DNA of 56,235 nt from Paenibacillus albidus (GCF_014644435.1 NZ_BMKR01000046.1:1-56235); one strand, 5' to 3'. Shown: positions 17,027 through 26,739, counted from the first letter of the stretch. Made by a program: numbers and translations. Notes: a model not told the origin generated them from the letters alone.

Positions 17027-18577
17027 TTATGGATTTTTATAATCCGACGGAGAGCGGCCTTCGTATTTTTTGAATTTGCTGTGAAAGTAATTAGCGTTCG
17101 TGTAACCGACATGTTCGGCCACTTCGTATACCTTCATTCCTTGGCCCAGCAACTCTTTTGCTTTTTGAATTCGGACCCTGTCCAGATAAGTATTAAAGTA
17201 GTCCCCGGTCATGTTCCTGAACAGCTGCCCTAAATAAGGGGTGCTATAGTTTAGCAGTCCAGCAATTGATGACAGCCTTAGGTCTTCTGCATAATGTCTA
17301 TTAATGAAGTCGAGCATTTTCTTAATTTCCTGCTCCTTGCCTTTAGGTTCGAAGTCCTCCGCAAACTCTGACAGGAAAGAGTGGATCTCTTCTAAGAGAT
17401 CCTGCAGATGATCATGCTGATATATCCCGTTTAAAAATCGTGAGACCGTCTCCGTTTCCTTTAGTTCTATCCGGGAAACGGCGGCCAGTTTATGGATGAT
17501 AGCGTTGGAAAGAAAAAAGAAGGATTGTTTAACAGACTTCTCATCTTGTCCCTGCTTGAGAAAAAAAGCTGCGGCCTCGTTTAACAACTGAGATACCATT
17601 GTCTTGTTTCCTGCATCCAGGCAATAATACAAGCGGAATATTAAATCTTCTATCCTCTCTTCATAGTTGTCATCGGGCAGCCGAGGCAATGGCGGTGAAG
17701 GCAAACAAGGAATATCCGGCTCCAGAAGACTATTCTTCCTGCTGAAAAAAGCTTGTTTTACCGCTTCCTGGGCTTTTACATAGGAGCTTCTAATATATTT
17801 CTGTTCGGTAACAGCCCCCCCGGTTGCAGCGGCGAATCGGGTATCACCTGCGATGCTCCGAATCTCGCCGTACAGATTATCCCGCCGTTGTCTTCCGCGC
17901 AGCGGTGCGTTGAGCAGAAGAATGACATAGGGGGAGATAACGGTCACGATTCCCATACTCCGTGCCTCTATCCCTTGTTTCAGTCCAACCGAAAGCCGGA
18001 TTAATTCTTCAGAACGATCCGCATCGGAAACTCGCGGATAGATGACCACAACTTCGTAACTGCCCCATAACAAGTCCGCTTGTTTTGTCTTACTGCTTAA
18101 CTTTGCCGGATCCTCCGTCTTCTCCTGAGGAACGAGTAGACTGTGTAGATACAAGTCCCGGTTCATACCCTCTCCCTGGTGCCCTTCCTTCGAAAGGGAT
18201 TCCTTTTCGATCTGCTCGCGCACCAGTTTTAAACTAGCCGACATTTCGCTGATGTTTACTGGTTTAAGGAGATAACCAGCAACCCCATACTTGATCGCTT
18301 GTTTGGCGTACTCGAAATCGGCATATCCGCTGAGGATAATAACATGCAAATGTTGACCGGCCGATCTCAACTGCTGAATCAATTGTAAGCCGTCCATAAC
18401 GGGCATACGGATATCTGCAATTACGACCTGAGGGGTTTTATCCATGATGACTTTTAATGCTTCTTTACCATTGCCTGCTGTGGCTATAACTGTAAAACCG
18501 AGATCTCCCCACGGTATTAGCGTTTGAAGTCCTTGCCGAAGCTTCGGTTCATCGTCTACGATAACTACCTTAATCAT
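17027..18577 (-). CDS. Response regulator with AraC output domain (YesN-like)
   Basis: 516 residues from the ATG at 18577, which follows GGAGGT and overlaps the kinase stop by a few bases; a longer in-frame start at 18634 lies inside the kinase gene and is rejected. A receiver domain (1-120) carries the acidic pair DDE at 8-10, phospho-acceptor D55 (VVIADIRMPVMDG) and YLLKPVN. A poorly conserved middle of about 280 residues follows, then an AraC-type double helix-turn-helix in the last 100 residues (LRLSSIAGLLNYSTPYLGQL, YEVAEHVGYTNANYFHSKFK, GRSPSDY). It should be phosphorylated by the overlapping kinase and activate the adjacent sugar-uptake genes. Confidence 0.92.
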   Translation of the reverse strand: MIKVVIVDDEPKLRQGLQTLIPWGDLGFTVIATAGNGKEALKVIMDKTPQVVIADIRMPVMDGLQLIQQLRSAGQHLHVIILSGYADFEYAKQAIKYGVAGYLLKPVNISEMSASLKLVREQIEKESLSKEGHQGEGMNRDLYLHSLLVPQEKTEDPAKLSSKTKQADLLWGSYEVVVIYPRVSDADRSEELIRLSVGLKQGIEARSMGIVTVISPYVILLLNAPLRGRQRRDNLYGEIRSIAGDTRFAAATGGAVTEQKYIRSSYVKAQEAVKQAFFSRKNSLLEPDIPCLPSPPLPRLPDDNYEERIEDLIFRLYYCLDAGNKTMVSQLLNEAAAFFLKQGQDEKSVKQSFFFLSNAIIHKLAAVSRIELKETETVSRFLNGIYQHDHLQDLLEEIHSFLSEFAEDFEPKGKEQEIKKMLDFINRHYAEDLRLSSIAGLLNYSTPYLGQLFRNMTGDYFNTYLDRVRIQKAKELLGQGMKVYEVAEHVGYTNANYFHSKFKKYEGRSPSDYKNP

Positions 18578-20357
18578 TGGATGCTGCACCTCCAGGAATG
18601 AAAAACGTGATGTAAGTACACTTCCCGAGCTCACTTTCGATACTCAAGGCACTGGATGCCCCGTACAGAATGACGAGCCGATCGTTTACATTTCTAATAC
18701 CGATCCGCTTGCTCTCCTGTTCATGTACGGATACGGCAAGTTCCGCTCGAATACTAGCGAGTCGTTCTGCCGAGAAGCCTGCCCCGTTGTCACATACCTT
18801 GACTCGAACCCCCTTCGGGATTCTCTTCACTTCAACTTTGATGACAGCTCCCTCTTCGCGGTTATCAAGACCATGAACGATGGAATTCTCTACTAAAGGC
18901 TGAATAATCAACGGAGGGACGGGCATCTCCTGCAAATCGGGATCAACTACTAAGCTATATTTCAGTCGGTCTTCATAGCGGAACTTTTGCATACCAAGAT
19001 AACAACGCACACGCTCAAGCTCTTCCCGAAGTGGAATGTTGCCGTTGCCAGCCTCCAGACTGCTGCGCAATAGCGTGCTCAGAAGCCACACTGCCTCCGC
19101 GATATCGTCCTGCCTGCGAATATGAGCCTCCATTCGTATGGATTCCAAAGAGTTGAAGAGAAAATGCGGATTAATCTGGCTTGCCAGCATTTTGAACTTA
19201 ATCTCGTTTTGTCTTTGCTCTACAAGACTTTTCTGATGATTCGTTTCTTGGACTTCTTGGACCAAGTCATGCACGCTTCTAACGAGCGCATTAAATTGCT
19301 TGGACAACAAACCGACTTCATCTTTACCGTCAATATGCAGATACGTTTCCCAAGATCCCATTCCCACTTTGGACATATGTTTGCTTAGGCGAAATAACCT
19401 TCTGGATAATAGTGAAGCTGAAGCATAGATTAGTAAAATTGCAAATATCAGGCTGACCGTTATTACAACTACGCCGAGCCGGATCACTTGATTGGCATCA
19501 CGGGTAATCTCGGAAACGGAAAAAACGGAAATGATCCGAAGCCCGTTCCAGCTATTCTCTGGATTCAGATTTGCGATAACCACTTTGGAAGCTTTGCCGC
19601 CCACGACTGTGTTATAACTTCCTTCCTGACGGGAAAGTATCTTTTCTTCTCCATCAATGTCTGACAGGTTCTTCCCGAAAAACTCCGCTTCATTGGATCC
19701 GACGACTCGATTCCGGTTATCCACGATAAGCGTAGTGAACGACTCCTGGTCCAGAATCGAACTTAATTGCTGTTTATCTACATTAATGACCAGAACACCT
19801 TTTTGCCCTGTTGAATCCACGGGGAATGAACGTATGAGACTAAGATGTTCGGTATCGTTACGTTCATCCTTGATTAAATTCCAACCGGCAAGTCCTTTCT
19901 GATGTATAGCCTCCTTATACCATGCTTCGGATGTAATGGTATTGTCCGGCTGGATAAATTCCCAGTTGTTGAGTGCTTCTGGATTAACGACATACACACG
20001 AATGCTCGATATCTCCTTGTACAATTGGATGTAGTCGCGAATATCCGTATACTCCCGGTATGCCTGAATAACTTCGGTGTAACTTTCATATTTTTTGGTG
20101 GCCACCATCTTCATCCGGTTATCAATGGTTAACCGGTAGGAAATGTCCAGCGGCACCTTAATCAGTTCTTCCGTACGCTTTCTGACGCGCTCCACATTGT
20201 CAGATACCTGCGAAGAGGCGTTATTAATGACAATCTCTCGAAGCTTCCCAGTCAAAAACAAGCCGGATAACACCAAAGGAAGAACAGCTGCTGAAAAGAA
20301 TGTAAGCGCCAGTTTCTTCTTCATTTTCATGTCATTCATAATTCGGATAAAATTCAT
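18570..20357 (-). CDS. Sensor histidine kinase (YesM-like)
   Basis: 595 residues. One membrane helix lies near residues 14-32 and another near 297-317, enclosing an extracellular sensor of about 260 residues. A HAMP linker follows, then the His_kinase domain with the phospho-histidine in QINPHFLFNSLESI (near residue 400). The ATPase domain has the N box PLVENSIVHGL and G box DNGAGFS. This is the LytS/YesM class typical of sugar-responsive systems. The stop codon overlaps the regulator's start region, so the pair is translationally linked. The regulator, two permeases and binding protein follow in the same direction. The ligand is unknown; the sensor domain itself, or the binding protein, may report the sugar. 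Confidence 0.92.
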   Translation of the reverse strand: MNFIRIMNDMKMKKKLALTFFSAAVLPLVLSGLFLTGKLREIVINNASSQVSDNVERVRKRTEELIKVPLDISYRLTIDNRMKMVATKKYESYTEVIQAYREYTDIRDYIQLYKEISSIRVYVVNPEALNNWEFIQPDNTITSEAWYKEAIHQKGLAGWNLIKDERNDTEHLSLIRSFPVDSTGQKGVLVINVDKQQLSSILDQESFTTLIVDNRNRVVGSNEAEFFGKNLSDIDGEEKILSRQEGSYNTVVGGKASKVVIANLNPENSWNGLRIISVFSVSEITRDANQVIRLGVVVITVSLIFAILLIYASASLLSRRLFRLSKHMSKVGMGSWETYLHIDGKDEVGLLSKQFNALVRSVHDLVQEVQETNHQKSLVEQRQNEIKFKMLASQINPHFLFNSLESIRMEAHIRRQDDIAEAVWLLSTLLRSSLEAGNGNIPLREELERVRCYLGMQKFRYEDRLKYSLVVDPDLQEMPVPPLIIQPLVENSIVHGLDNREEGAVIKVEVKRIPKGVRVKVCDNGAGFSAERLASIRAELAVSVHEQESKRIGIRNVNDRLVILYGASSALSIESELGKCTYITFFIPGGAASND

Positions 20358-20394
20358 GGAATAATCCTCCCGAGCCCACTTCGGCCACTGCGCG

Positions 20395-20426
20395 CAAAAT
20401 GCCCCTTTTCACACAAAAAGGGGCAT
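20395..20426 (-). terminator. Terminator of the alpha-galactosidase gene
   Basis: ATGCCCC / GGGGCAT stem with a T-run on the minus strand. It separates the alpha-galactosidase transcript from the kinase operon. Confidence 0.75.
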
Positions 20427-20475
20427 TGATTTATTGATTTATTTTACTCTTTCGGATAGTGAAAGCTCCCTTACA

Positions 20476-22659
20476 TCAAGCCTTGTCAGGACTTATGGCT
20501 CGGACCCGGAACCATCCGCTTTCATGATCCTTTTGTTCATAGGGAAGGGTCAGCCCCAACTGCATCAGTCTATCTCCCCCATAGATAGACTGTTCTCCGC
20601 TGTATCCCGACTGAATCTCGTAGGCAAGTTCCGGATGAAGTCCGGCTAAACGCAAAAATCTCTGGGGCGCATTTGGCACGGCCATCACTTGAAAATAGTA
20701 GACAAGCGCCTCCTCTTTATTTTCGGAAACAAACATCCAAGCGGACTCATTTCCTTCGAATGGGCTCTTCAAACGGTACAAATCACCCCTCTGTACTAAT
20801 CCGCGAATCTCCTTGTAGGTTACGATTTGGCGTTTGACGGTCTCTTTGTCCTCTTCAGAGAATTTCGTAAGATCAAGCTCATAACCAAAGTTTCCAGACA
20901 TAGCGACATCGCCTCGAAAATCAAGGGGGGTTATCCTTCCAACTTGATGGTTCGGTACAGCCGACACATGCGCTCCGATTGCGCTTACGGGGTATACCAG
21001 GCTGGTGCCGTATTGAATCTTCAGCCGTTCCACTGCGTCGGTATTATCACTGGTCCAGGTTTGCGGCATGTAATAAAGCATGCCCGGATCAAACCGGCCT
21101 CCTCCGCTAGAGCAACTCTCGAAAAGAATATGCGGAAATGCAGTGGTAATGCGCTCTAACAGCTCGTACAATCCAAGAACATAACGATGAGCGGTCTCGG
21201 ATTGACGTTCCGGAGGCAGGTCAGCCGAGCCTATTTCCGTCAAGCACCGGTTCATGTCCCATTTCACATAAGAGACCGGCACACTGGAAAAAATAGTAGA
21301 AAGCGAGTCATAGATATAATCGCGCACTTCTTTGCGAGTATAATCCAGCACTAGCTGCCATCTTGCTTCACTGCGTCTCCGCCCCGGAACATGAAGGCAC
21401 CAGTCTGGGTGCTCCCGGTACAACATACTGTCCGGCGAGATCATCTCGGGCTCAACCCAGAGCCCGAATTCAAGGCCTAGCTGATTGATGCGTTCCGCAA
21501 CATCCTGAAGACCACCTGGAAGCTTCCGGCGATCCTCGTACCAATCGCCAAGAGACGAATTGTCAGAATCCCGTTTCCCGAACCAGCCGTCATCCAAAAC
21601 AAACAACTCGATCCCCAGCTTGGCTCCCTCTTCTGCTATCGATACCAACTTATCTGCATTGAAGTCAAAGTAGGTAGCTTCCCAGTTATTGACCAAAACA
21701 GGACGTTCTTTGTCCCGATATTCCCCCCGGCAAAGCCGGGTCCGATACAGACGGTGATACGTTCGTGACATGTCTCCCAGTCCTTGTCCGGAGTAAACCA
21801 TAACTGTTTCCGGTGTCTGGAAACTCTCCCCTGGACTGAGCAACCAGGCGAAATCAAAGGAATTTATCCCGATACTAAACCGCGTAGAGCCAAATGAATC
21901 CACTTCTGCATCTGCTTCAAAGCCACCGCTATAGACAAGGCTAAAACCGAAAGCCTCACCGTGGTGTTCCGTCGTTTCCGGAGTGACCAACGCGGCAAAA
22001 GGGTTGAATTGATGGCTGCTCATGCCCCTTTTACTATCGATTCGGGTCTCACCTTGATGAAGCGCTTTGCGGGTAATATTACCTTCCCGGGCCCAGGCAC
22101 CTGAAAGATACGTTATCTCAAAATCGCGTTTGCCCGGAAAATCGACGCTGGCACTCAAGGCACGTCGAAGCCGCAACTTTGTGCCACCTTCATTCCTAAG
22201 CCGTGCCGAGCGAATGATGACGTCACGATCCGCGAAGATGCTATAACTAAGCACAACTTTAAGCCCTGAATAGGCATCAGTTAAATCCAGTTCCAGCGTA
22301 TCTGCTTCCGTTTCATCCTCGGTATAAACGGCCGGCAGCCCGGCTAGGGCAGGCTTCCCCTTAGTCATCCGGTAACCTTCATATTTCAACTCAGTGATAC
22401 GTGTTCCATCCTCAAGTTCAACCTGGTAAGCCGGATTCCGGAAGTCCCCACTCCCATATTGCGGGTATTCTTGCGGCAGCCGATCTATTCCAGCCTTTTT
22501 CGGGGTAGAAATTAGCAGATCGGACATCGGTTCCCGGTGTTTCAGTCTGCTCCCCCAATATACATGTACAGGGTGGCCATCTACAATCTGTAAAATGTAG
22601 CTCATGCCGGACGACTGCAGATGAAATAGCCCAGCTTGCTCTTGTACGATTATGCCCAT
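20476..22659 (-). CDS. Alpha-galactosidase, glycoside hydrolase family 36
   Basis: 727 residues, normal for bacterial GH36 enzymes that release galactose from melibiose, raffinose and similar alpha-galactosides. An N-terminal beta-sandwich (about 1-330) precedes the barrel, with landmarks NNWEATYFDF, ELFVLDDGWFGKRDSDNSSL and FGLWVEPEMI. The nucleophile aspartate lies in YVKWDMNR and the acid/base aspartate in WTSDNTDAVERL, with the conserved FESCSSGGGRFDPG between them. There is no signal peptide, so it acts in the cytoplasm on imported sugar. A GGAAGGGA site precedes the ATG. The AraC regulator is divergent with a 178-base shared promoter region, and the sugar ABC operon follows. This context supports an alpha-galactoside utilisation locus. 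Confidence 0.95.
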   Translation of the reverse strand: MGIIVQEQAGLFHLQSSGMSYILQIVDGHPVHVYWGSRLKHREPMSDLLISTPKKAGIDRLPQEYPQYGSGDFRNPAYQVELEDGTRITELKYEGYRMTKGKPALAGLPAVYTEDETEADTLELDLTDAYSGLKVVLSYSIFADRDVIIRSARLRNEGGTKLRLRRALSASVDFPGKRDFEITYLSGAWAREGNITRKALHQGETRIDSKRGMSSHQFNPFAALVTPETTEHHGEAFGFSLVYSGGFEADAEVDSFGSTRFSIGINSFDFAWLLSPGESFQTPETVMVYSGQGLGDMSRTYHRLYRTRLCRGEYRDKERPVLVNNWEATYFDFNADKLVSIAEEGAKLGIELFVLDDGWFGKRDSDNSSLGDWYEDRRKLPGGLQDVAERINQLGLEFGLWVEPEMISPDSMLYREHPDWCLHVPGRRRSEARWQLVLDYTRKEVRDYIYDSLSTIFSSVPVSYVKWDMNRCLTEIGSADLPPERQSETAHRYVLGLYELLERITTAFPHILFESCSSGGGRFDPGMLYYMPQTWTSDNTDAVERLKIQYGTSLVYPVSAIGAHVSAVPNHQVGRITPLDFRGDVAMSGNFGYELDLTKFSEEDKETVKRQIVTYKEIRGLVQRGDLYRLKSPFEGNESAWMFVSENKEEALVYYFQVMAVPNAPQRFLRLAGLHPELAYEIQSGYSGEQSIYGGDRLMQLGLTLPYEQKDHESGWFRVRAISPDKA

Positions 22660-22837
22660 ATCAAAATATCCCTTCCTTCTAGTAAATACTGTCCATATGG
22701 TTTAATACTTGATAAGTTCATGCAACAGGACAGGCAGCTCTATAGAAATAATATATTAAACCCGGATATGGAGTACATGGCATGGTACTCACTAAATATG
22801 TTATGATACTAGATATTTTATAATAAGGAGATTTACT

Positions 22838-23743
22838 GTGATTGAGTATTTACCACGTAGTAAACAGCATACAGAATTACAGCTCACTCAATTCGGCATT
22901 GAGGATTGTATACCGGGTCATTTTTTTGGGCCAGCTGTGAGGAATCACTATTTACTCCATTATGTTTTGAGCGGGGAGGGATTCTTTGAAGCCGGTGGAA
23001 TCAAATATCGGTTGCGGAAGGGGCAGGGGTTTTTAATTTCCCCCGATGTATTCACATATTATCAAGCTGATACAGCAAATCCTTGGTCCTATTGCTGGGT
23101 TGGTTTTAACGGGACATCGGCGGAATTCCTCCTCAAGCAAGCAGGTCTAACAAAGGATTCGCCCATCTTCCACTACGACAGAGATGATATGATTTACCAA
23201 TATTTGCAGTTGATGTACGAGTCGCGAGGATTCCATAAAGCCCGAGAGACCAGACTGACGGGGCTGCTATATTTATTGTTATCGCTGCTGGTGGAATCCA
23301 GTCCGGTTACATCCCCTGAATTAAAAGAAACCCGTGCCGAGATTTATGTTGAAAAGGTAAAGGATTTTATCGAGATGAACTATGCTGAAAAAATAACCAT
23401 TACGGACATTGCTCAATTTATAGGACTCAATCGAAGCTATTTGTGCTCATTATTCAAACATCGAATGCATCTAAGCATCCAGGATTATTTGGTTCGCTAC
23501 AGAATCAATAGAGCATGTGAGATAATGGGAAACGCGGAACTTTCGATAGCTGACATTTCCCGATCCGTAGGGTATAGCGATGCTTTGCTATTCTCAAAAA
23601 TGTTCAAAAAGCTAATGGGTTCCTCTCCTAAATATTACCGGGCTGAAGTTCTTGCCCTAACCCAGGACGATTCCCAAAATCAAAATCTGCAAATTGAAGA
23701 GGAACATTTTTTTTACAGCGGATTTTTCCAAGAACATAGATAA
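22838..23743 (+). CDS. AraC-family regulator of the alpha-galactoside locus (MsmR/RafR-like)
   Basis: 301 residues from a GTG start with AAGGAG seven bases upstream. An N-terminal cupin-type sugar-binding domain (about 20-165: HYLLHYVLSGEGFFEAGGIK, YRLRKGQGFLISPDVF) is followed by a C-terminal double helix-turn-helix (about 190-270: ITITDIAQFIGLNRSYLCSL, IADISRSVGYSDALLFSKMF, GSSPKYYR). This layout is that of MsmR/RafR/MelR activators. Being divergent from the alpha-galactosidase gene, it most likely activates that gene in the presence of the sugar. The last 25 residues beyond the DNA-binding domain look unstructured and acidic. Confidence 0.9.
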   Translation: MIEYLPRSKQHTELQLTQFGIEDCIPGHFFGPAVRNHYLLHYVLSGEGFFEAGGIKYRLRKGQGFLISPDVFTYYQADTANPWSYCWVGFNGTSAEFLLKQAGLTKDSPIFHYDRDDMIYQYLQLMYESRGFHKARETRLTGLLYLLLSLLVESSPVTSPELKETRAEIYVEKVKDFIEMNYAEKITITDIAQFIGLNRSYLCSLFKHRMHLSIQDYLVRYRINRACEIMGNAELSIADISRSVGYSDALLFSKMFKKLMGSSPKYYRAEVLALTQDDSQNQNLQIEEEHFFYSGFFQEHR

Positions 23744-23781
23744 CCGAGGGTTCACAAAAAAAGCCGCTAAACTTGCGCACT

Positions 23782-24738
23782 TCAACTTCCAGTAAAGTTT
23801 TTTGTGCTTTCAATAACATTGGAAGTGTTCCTCTTATGAGCAGATATTTCTTCTGTTTTTAACTCACTCTTTGCTATATGAATGAAGGCCGCCATCGCCG
23901 GGGAAATCCATTTCTCACGATGCCAGAGTATTTGGGCCGAAAAAGATACATCTGATAAATCCCATGGTAAAACAACCAACTTCCCTTCTCTCAACTCTTC
24001 CTTCAAAGCCATTTCGGGCAACAGAGCGATTCCAAGGCCGGCCACTGCGCATTGTTTAATTGCTTCTACGCTATGAAACTCCAGTTCCGTCAAAGCATCG
24101 GCGCCTTTTTTCAATAAGGACTGGTGAAAATGAGTGCGATAAGAACAGTTCTTATCGGTCAACAAAAAATGTTCTCTGTGAAAGTCATCAATAATCAATG
24201 AGGAACGAGATGCCAGTAGATGATCTGGAGATACCACCATTCGAAATAGCTCATCTTTCAAAAACTCTGAATGAAGGTCTTTGGCTCCAACGAATTCATC
24301 CAATACAAAAACGACATCTGCAAGCCCTTCTCTTAGACTATGTCTAAGCTCTTGGCCGGACAAGGGACGGAACAAAAGACGAACGCCTGGAAAGTCTTCA
24401 CGAAAACGTCTAAACAAGGAGGGGAGAAGGTATGCGCAAAGAACTTCGTCTGCCCCTATAATAACAGTTCCCGTCGTTTCTCCGTGCTGACTAGATACGC
24501 ACTTCGCTTCTTCTACATCGTTTAAAATTTTAGTGGCATACGGCAAAAATTGTTGGCCGGCATCTGTTAACATGACATTCTTACCTAATCGATCCAGCAA
24601 TTTCACGCCCAGCTCTTCCTCCAAGGATTTGATTTGCATGGTTACGGTAGATGGTACATAGCTCAATAGTTCAGCAGTTCGACTAAAGCTGCCTGTAGAA
24701 GCAAGAGTCCAAAACGTTTTTAGTTGGCGTATTTCCAT
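23782..24738 (-). CDS. LysR-family transcriptional regulator
   Basis: 318 residues. The winged helix-turn-helix occupies residues 1-60 (MEIRQLKTFWTLASTGSFSR, LSYVPSTVTMQIKSLEEELG), with a type 2 periplasmic-binding-like effector domain at 90-300 (TVIIGADEVLCAYLLPSL). It is divergent from the MetX-like hydrolase gene, with 129 bases between start codons, the classical LysR arrangement in which it controls its neighbour. A short fragment resembling its effector domain (LEFHSVEAIKQC) recurs as LEFQSIEAIKQ at 25902-25964, beyond the hydrolase. The effector is unknown. Confidence 0.9.
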   Translation of the reverse strand: MEIRQLKTFWTLASTGSFSRTAELLSYVPSTVTMQIKSLEEELGVKLLDRLGKNVMLTDAGQQFLPYATKILNDVEEAKCVSSQHGETTGTVIIGADEVLCAYLLPSLFRRFREDFPGVRLLFRPLSGQELRHSLREGLADVVFVLDEFVGAKDLHSEFLKDELFRMVVSPDHLLASRSSLIIDDFHREHFLLTDKNCSYRTHFHQSLLKKGADALTELEFHSVEAIKQCAVAGLGIALLPEMALKEELREGKLVVLPWDLSDVSFSAQILWHREKWISPAMAAFIHIAKSELKTEEISAHKRNTSNVIESTKNFTGS

Positions 24739-24867
24739 TTAGCGAGCCCCTTCTTCGTTCAAAATAATTGAATGTAATATTCAAAAACGTTTCGTTGATT
24801 TGATGATATGCGTATTGTAGAGTGAAAACAAGTGATTACTAATTTTATTTTGAAGGAGCATCCATCA

Positions 24868-25881
24868 ATGAACGATTATGAAACATATCCCCTTGGAGAT
24901 ATATTGCTTCAATCGGGTCAGCAACTCCCTCAAGCATTTATTGCTTATAAGACCTACGGAACCTTAAATGCCGCAAAGAATAATGTTATTCTATATCCGA
25001 CTTGGTTTGCTGGTCTTCACACAGATAATGAATGGTTAATTGGAGAGAACAAGGCACTAGATCCTAATCGATATTTTATCATTGTGCCCAATATGTTGGG
25101 TAACGGATTATCGTCCTCTCCCAGCAATACTCCCGCTCCGTTTGATAAGGCCAATTTCCCTCTCATCTCTATGTATGACAATGTACGTTTTCAACATCAA
25201 CTAATCACGCAAAAATTCGGTATCACCAAAATCAAACTAGTTGTGGGTTGGTCTCTGGGAGCCATGCAAGTTTTTCAATGGGGAACGAGTTATCCTGAAA
25301 TGGTCGAACGTATTGCACCATTTGGCGGAACGGCAAAGACCAGACCGCATGCGCAGCTGGTATTCGAAGGTATGATCGCAGCGTTACAGGCGGATACGAA
25401 TTTTAAAAAAGGAAGGTACGAGCGTCCACCGGTTATCGGTCTCGCAGCGATGGGAAGAGCCTATGCACCATGGGGTTTTTCGCAGGCGTACTATTTGGAG
25501 AATTTGTATCAATCTGAAGGATATAATTCCTTGAAATCTTATGTAGAAGATTACTGGGATCAGGTATTTTTGTCCTTTGATGCTAATGACTTGATTGCCA
25601 TGTTGCGTACAGGAATACATGGGGACATTAGCGATAATCCCGTGGATGGCTGCAACTTCGAACAGGCGTTAAGTAAAATCACCTCTCCTGCACTCGTTAT
25701 GCCGGGGTCAAGTGATTTGTTTTTCACTCCAGAGGACAGTGCGTATGACGTTCAACGTATGCCGAATGCTGTTTTTCGACCCATAGAATCCAAGTGGGGA
25801 CACTGTTTTGGAATCGGAGCTAACGAACCGGATTCACTCGTTATAGACAGTCATCTAAGACAATTTTTGCAGTTAGGATAG
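24868..25881 (+). CDS. Alpha/beta hydrolase of the homoserine acetyltransferase (MetX-like) family
   Basis: 337 residues from the ATG at 24868, with GAAGGAG ten bases upstream; a 12-codon extension to 24832 lacks a site. The fold resembles MetX: QAFIAYKTYGTLNAAKNNVI near the start, the nucleophile elbow VVGWSLGAMQVFQW, the acid in PGSSDLFFTPED, and the histidine in SKWGHCFGIG. True homoserine acetyltransferases usually have a GGSMGGMQ elbow, and here it is GWSLGAMQ. It may therefore be a hydrolase acting on another ester or acyl substrate. It is divergent from a LysR regulator and stands alone. The family is firm; the substrate is unknown. Confidence 0.82.
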   Translation: MNDYETYPLGDILLQSGQQLPQAFIAYKTYGTLNAAKNNVILYPTWFAGLHTDNEWLIGENKALDPNRYFIIVPNMLGNGLSSSPSNTPAPFDKANFPLISMYDNVRFQHQLITQKFGITKIKLVVGWSLGAMQVFQWGTSYPEMVERIAPFGGTAKTRPHAQLVFEGMIAALQADTNFKKGRYERPPVIGLAAMGRAYAPWGFSQAYYLENLYQSEGYNSLKSYVEDYWDQVFLSFDANDLIAMLRTGIHGDISDNPVDGCNFEQALSKITSPALVMPGSSDLFFTPEDSAYDVQRMPNAVFRPIESKWGHCFGIGANEPDSLVIDSHLRQFLQLG

Positions 25882-25901
25882 TTAAACAAGTCGCATTAGG
25901 C

Positions 25902-25964
25902 CTAAACCGCTCCTAACCATTGTTTAATCGCTTCGATGCTCTGAAACTCCAGACTTTCTTTAAC
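25902..25964 (-). pseudogene. Fragment of a LysR effector domain
   Basis: Minus-strand reading VKESLEFQSIEAIKQWLGAV then a stop. The LEFQSIEAIKQ part matches LEFHSVEAIKQ of the intact LysR regulator at 23782-24738. It seems to be what is left of a second, related regulator gene on the other side of the hydrolase, or of a local duplication. Confidence 0.5.
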
Positions 25965-26216
25965 TTTTATCTTCTTATAATGGAGATAATCATTAAAAAC
26001 AGCCTTATAACTGCAACTACGTTAGATAGTCCACTCGTATATAATAATCACCAATCCGAAATCATCGGCCGAAAACAACCCTGTGCAGAAATGCTCAGGG
26101 TTGTTTCGTTATTGCCGTCTATGTTGTACTCAAGATATTTAAATTCACCGGAATGGAAATAACCAGATCTGACAGTCTCATATAAATACTTAAGTTCCTA
26201 TCAAAATTGCTTCCGT
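25965..26216. other. Intergenic stretch after the MetX-like gene
   Basis: It contains the hairpin listed at 26074-26105; no gene was seen. Confidence 0.4.
26074..26105. terminator. Hairpin, possible terminator
   Basis: AACAACCCTG / CAGGGTTGTT stem. T-runs are short on both strands (TTTCG on plus, TTTTCGG on minus). It lies between a plus-strand gene and a convergent MarR gene. Confidence 0.4.
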
Positions 26217-26648
26217 TTATATGTGCTCATTAATTTTGATCAATAATTTCTTTAAGATTTGCTTTTCCTCTTCTGTAAGGACCTGAATGATCTCATCCTC
26301 CACCTTGTGGAATGAATCATTAAAGTCATCAATCAGTTCAATCGCTTTTGGCAATACATATATATTTTTTTGGCGTTCGTTAGTGGCTGGAATTTTGCGC
26401 TCGACGTACCCTTTTTGCTCCAAAACTTGTAATATGCTTGTAATGCTGGCCCCGCGCAGATGAAACCGATCTGCAAGGTTCTTTTGAATAATATGTTTGT
26501 CTTGGTTTTTGTAAATATACTCGATTATTTTTCCTTGTTGAGCGTTCAAACCTAGCTCTTTTATACTCTCGTCCGCTCTTTTCTTTAATTTAAGGCCAAT
26601 AATCTGAAACAAATCCAGATAAGGCGTATCTTTTCGAGATTGCATCAT
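26217..26648 (-). CDS. MarR-family transcriptional regulator (divergent from amidohydrolase)
   Basis: 143 residues, the normal MarR length. The winged helix is in the middle: GKIIEYIYKNQDKHIIQKNL, RFHLRGASITSILQVLEQKG, then the wing YVERKIPATNERQKNIYVL. It is divergent from an amidohydrolase gene. The shared 150-base region holds two GTTAG-N4-CTAAC palindromes, one near each start, which are the likely operators. Repression relieved by a ligand is the usual mode for the family. Confidence 0.9.
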   Translation of the reverse strand: MMQSRKDTPYLDLFQIIGLKLKKRADESIKELGLNAQQGKIIEYIYKNQDKHIIQKNLADRFHLRGASITSILQVLEQKGYVERKIPATNERQKNIYVLPKAIELIDDFNDSFHKVEDEIIQVLTEEEKQILKKLLIKINEHI

Positions 26649-26665
26649 TATCCCCCCCTATGATT

Positions 26666-26679
26666 GTTAGAACACTAAC
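26666..26679. promoter_or_regulatory. MarR operator near the regulator's start
   Basis: GTTAG-AACA-CTAAC, 18 bases upstream of the MarR start codon. It shares the half-sites and spacing of the site at 26740-26759. Confidence 0.6.
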
Positions 26680-26739
26680 TATAAACAATTAAACTATACA
26701 GTGACGCCATAGGCCTGTCAAATAAAAGTTAATTTATTG

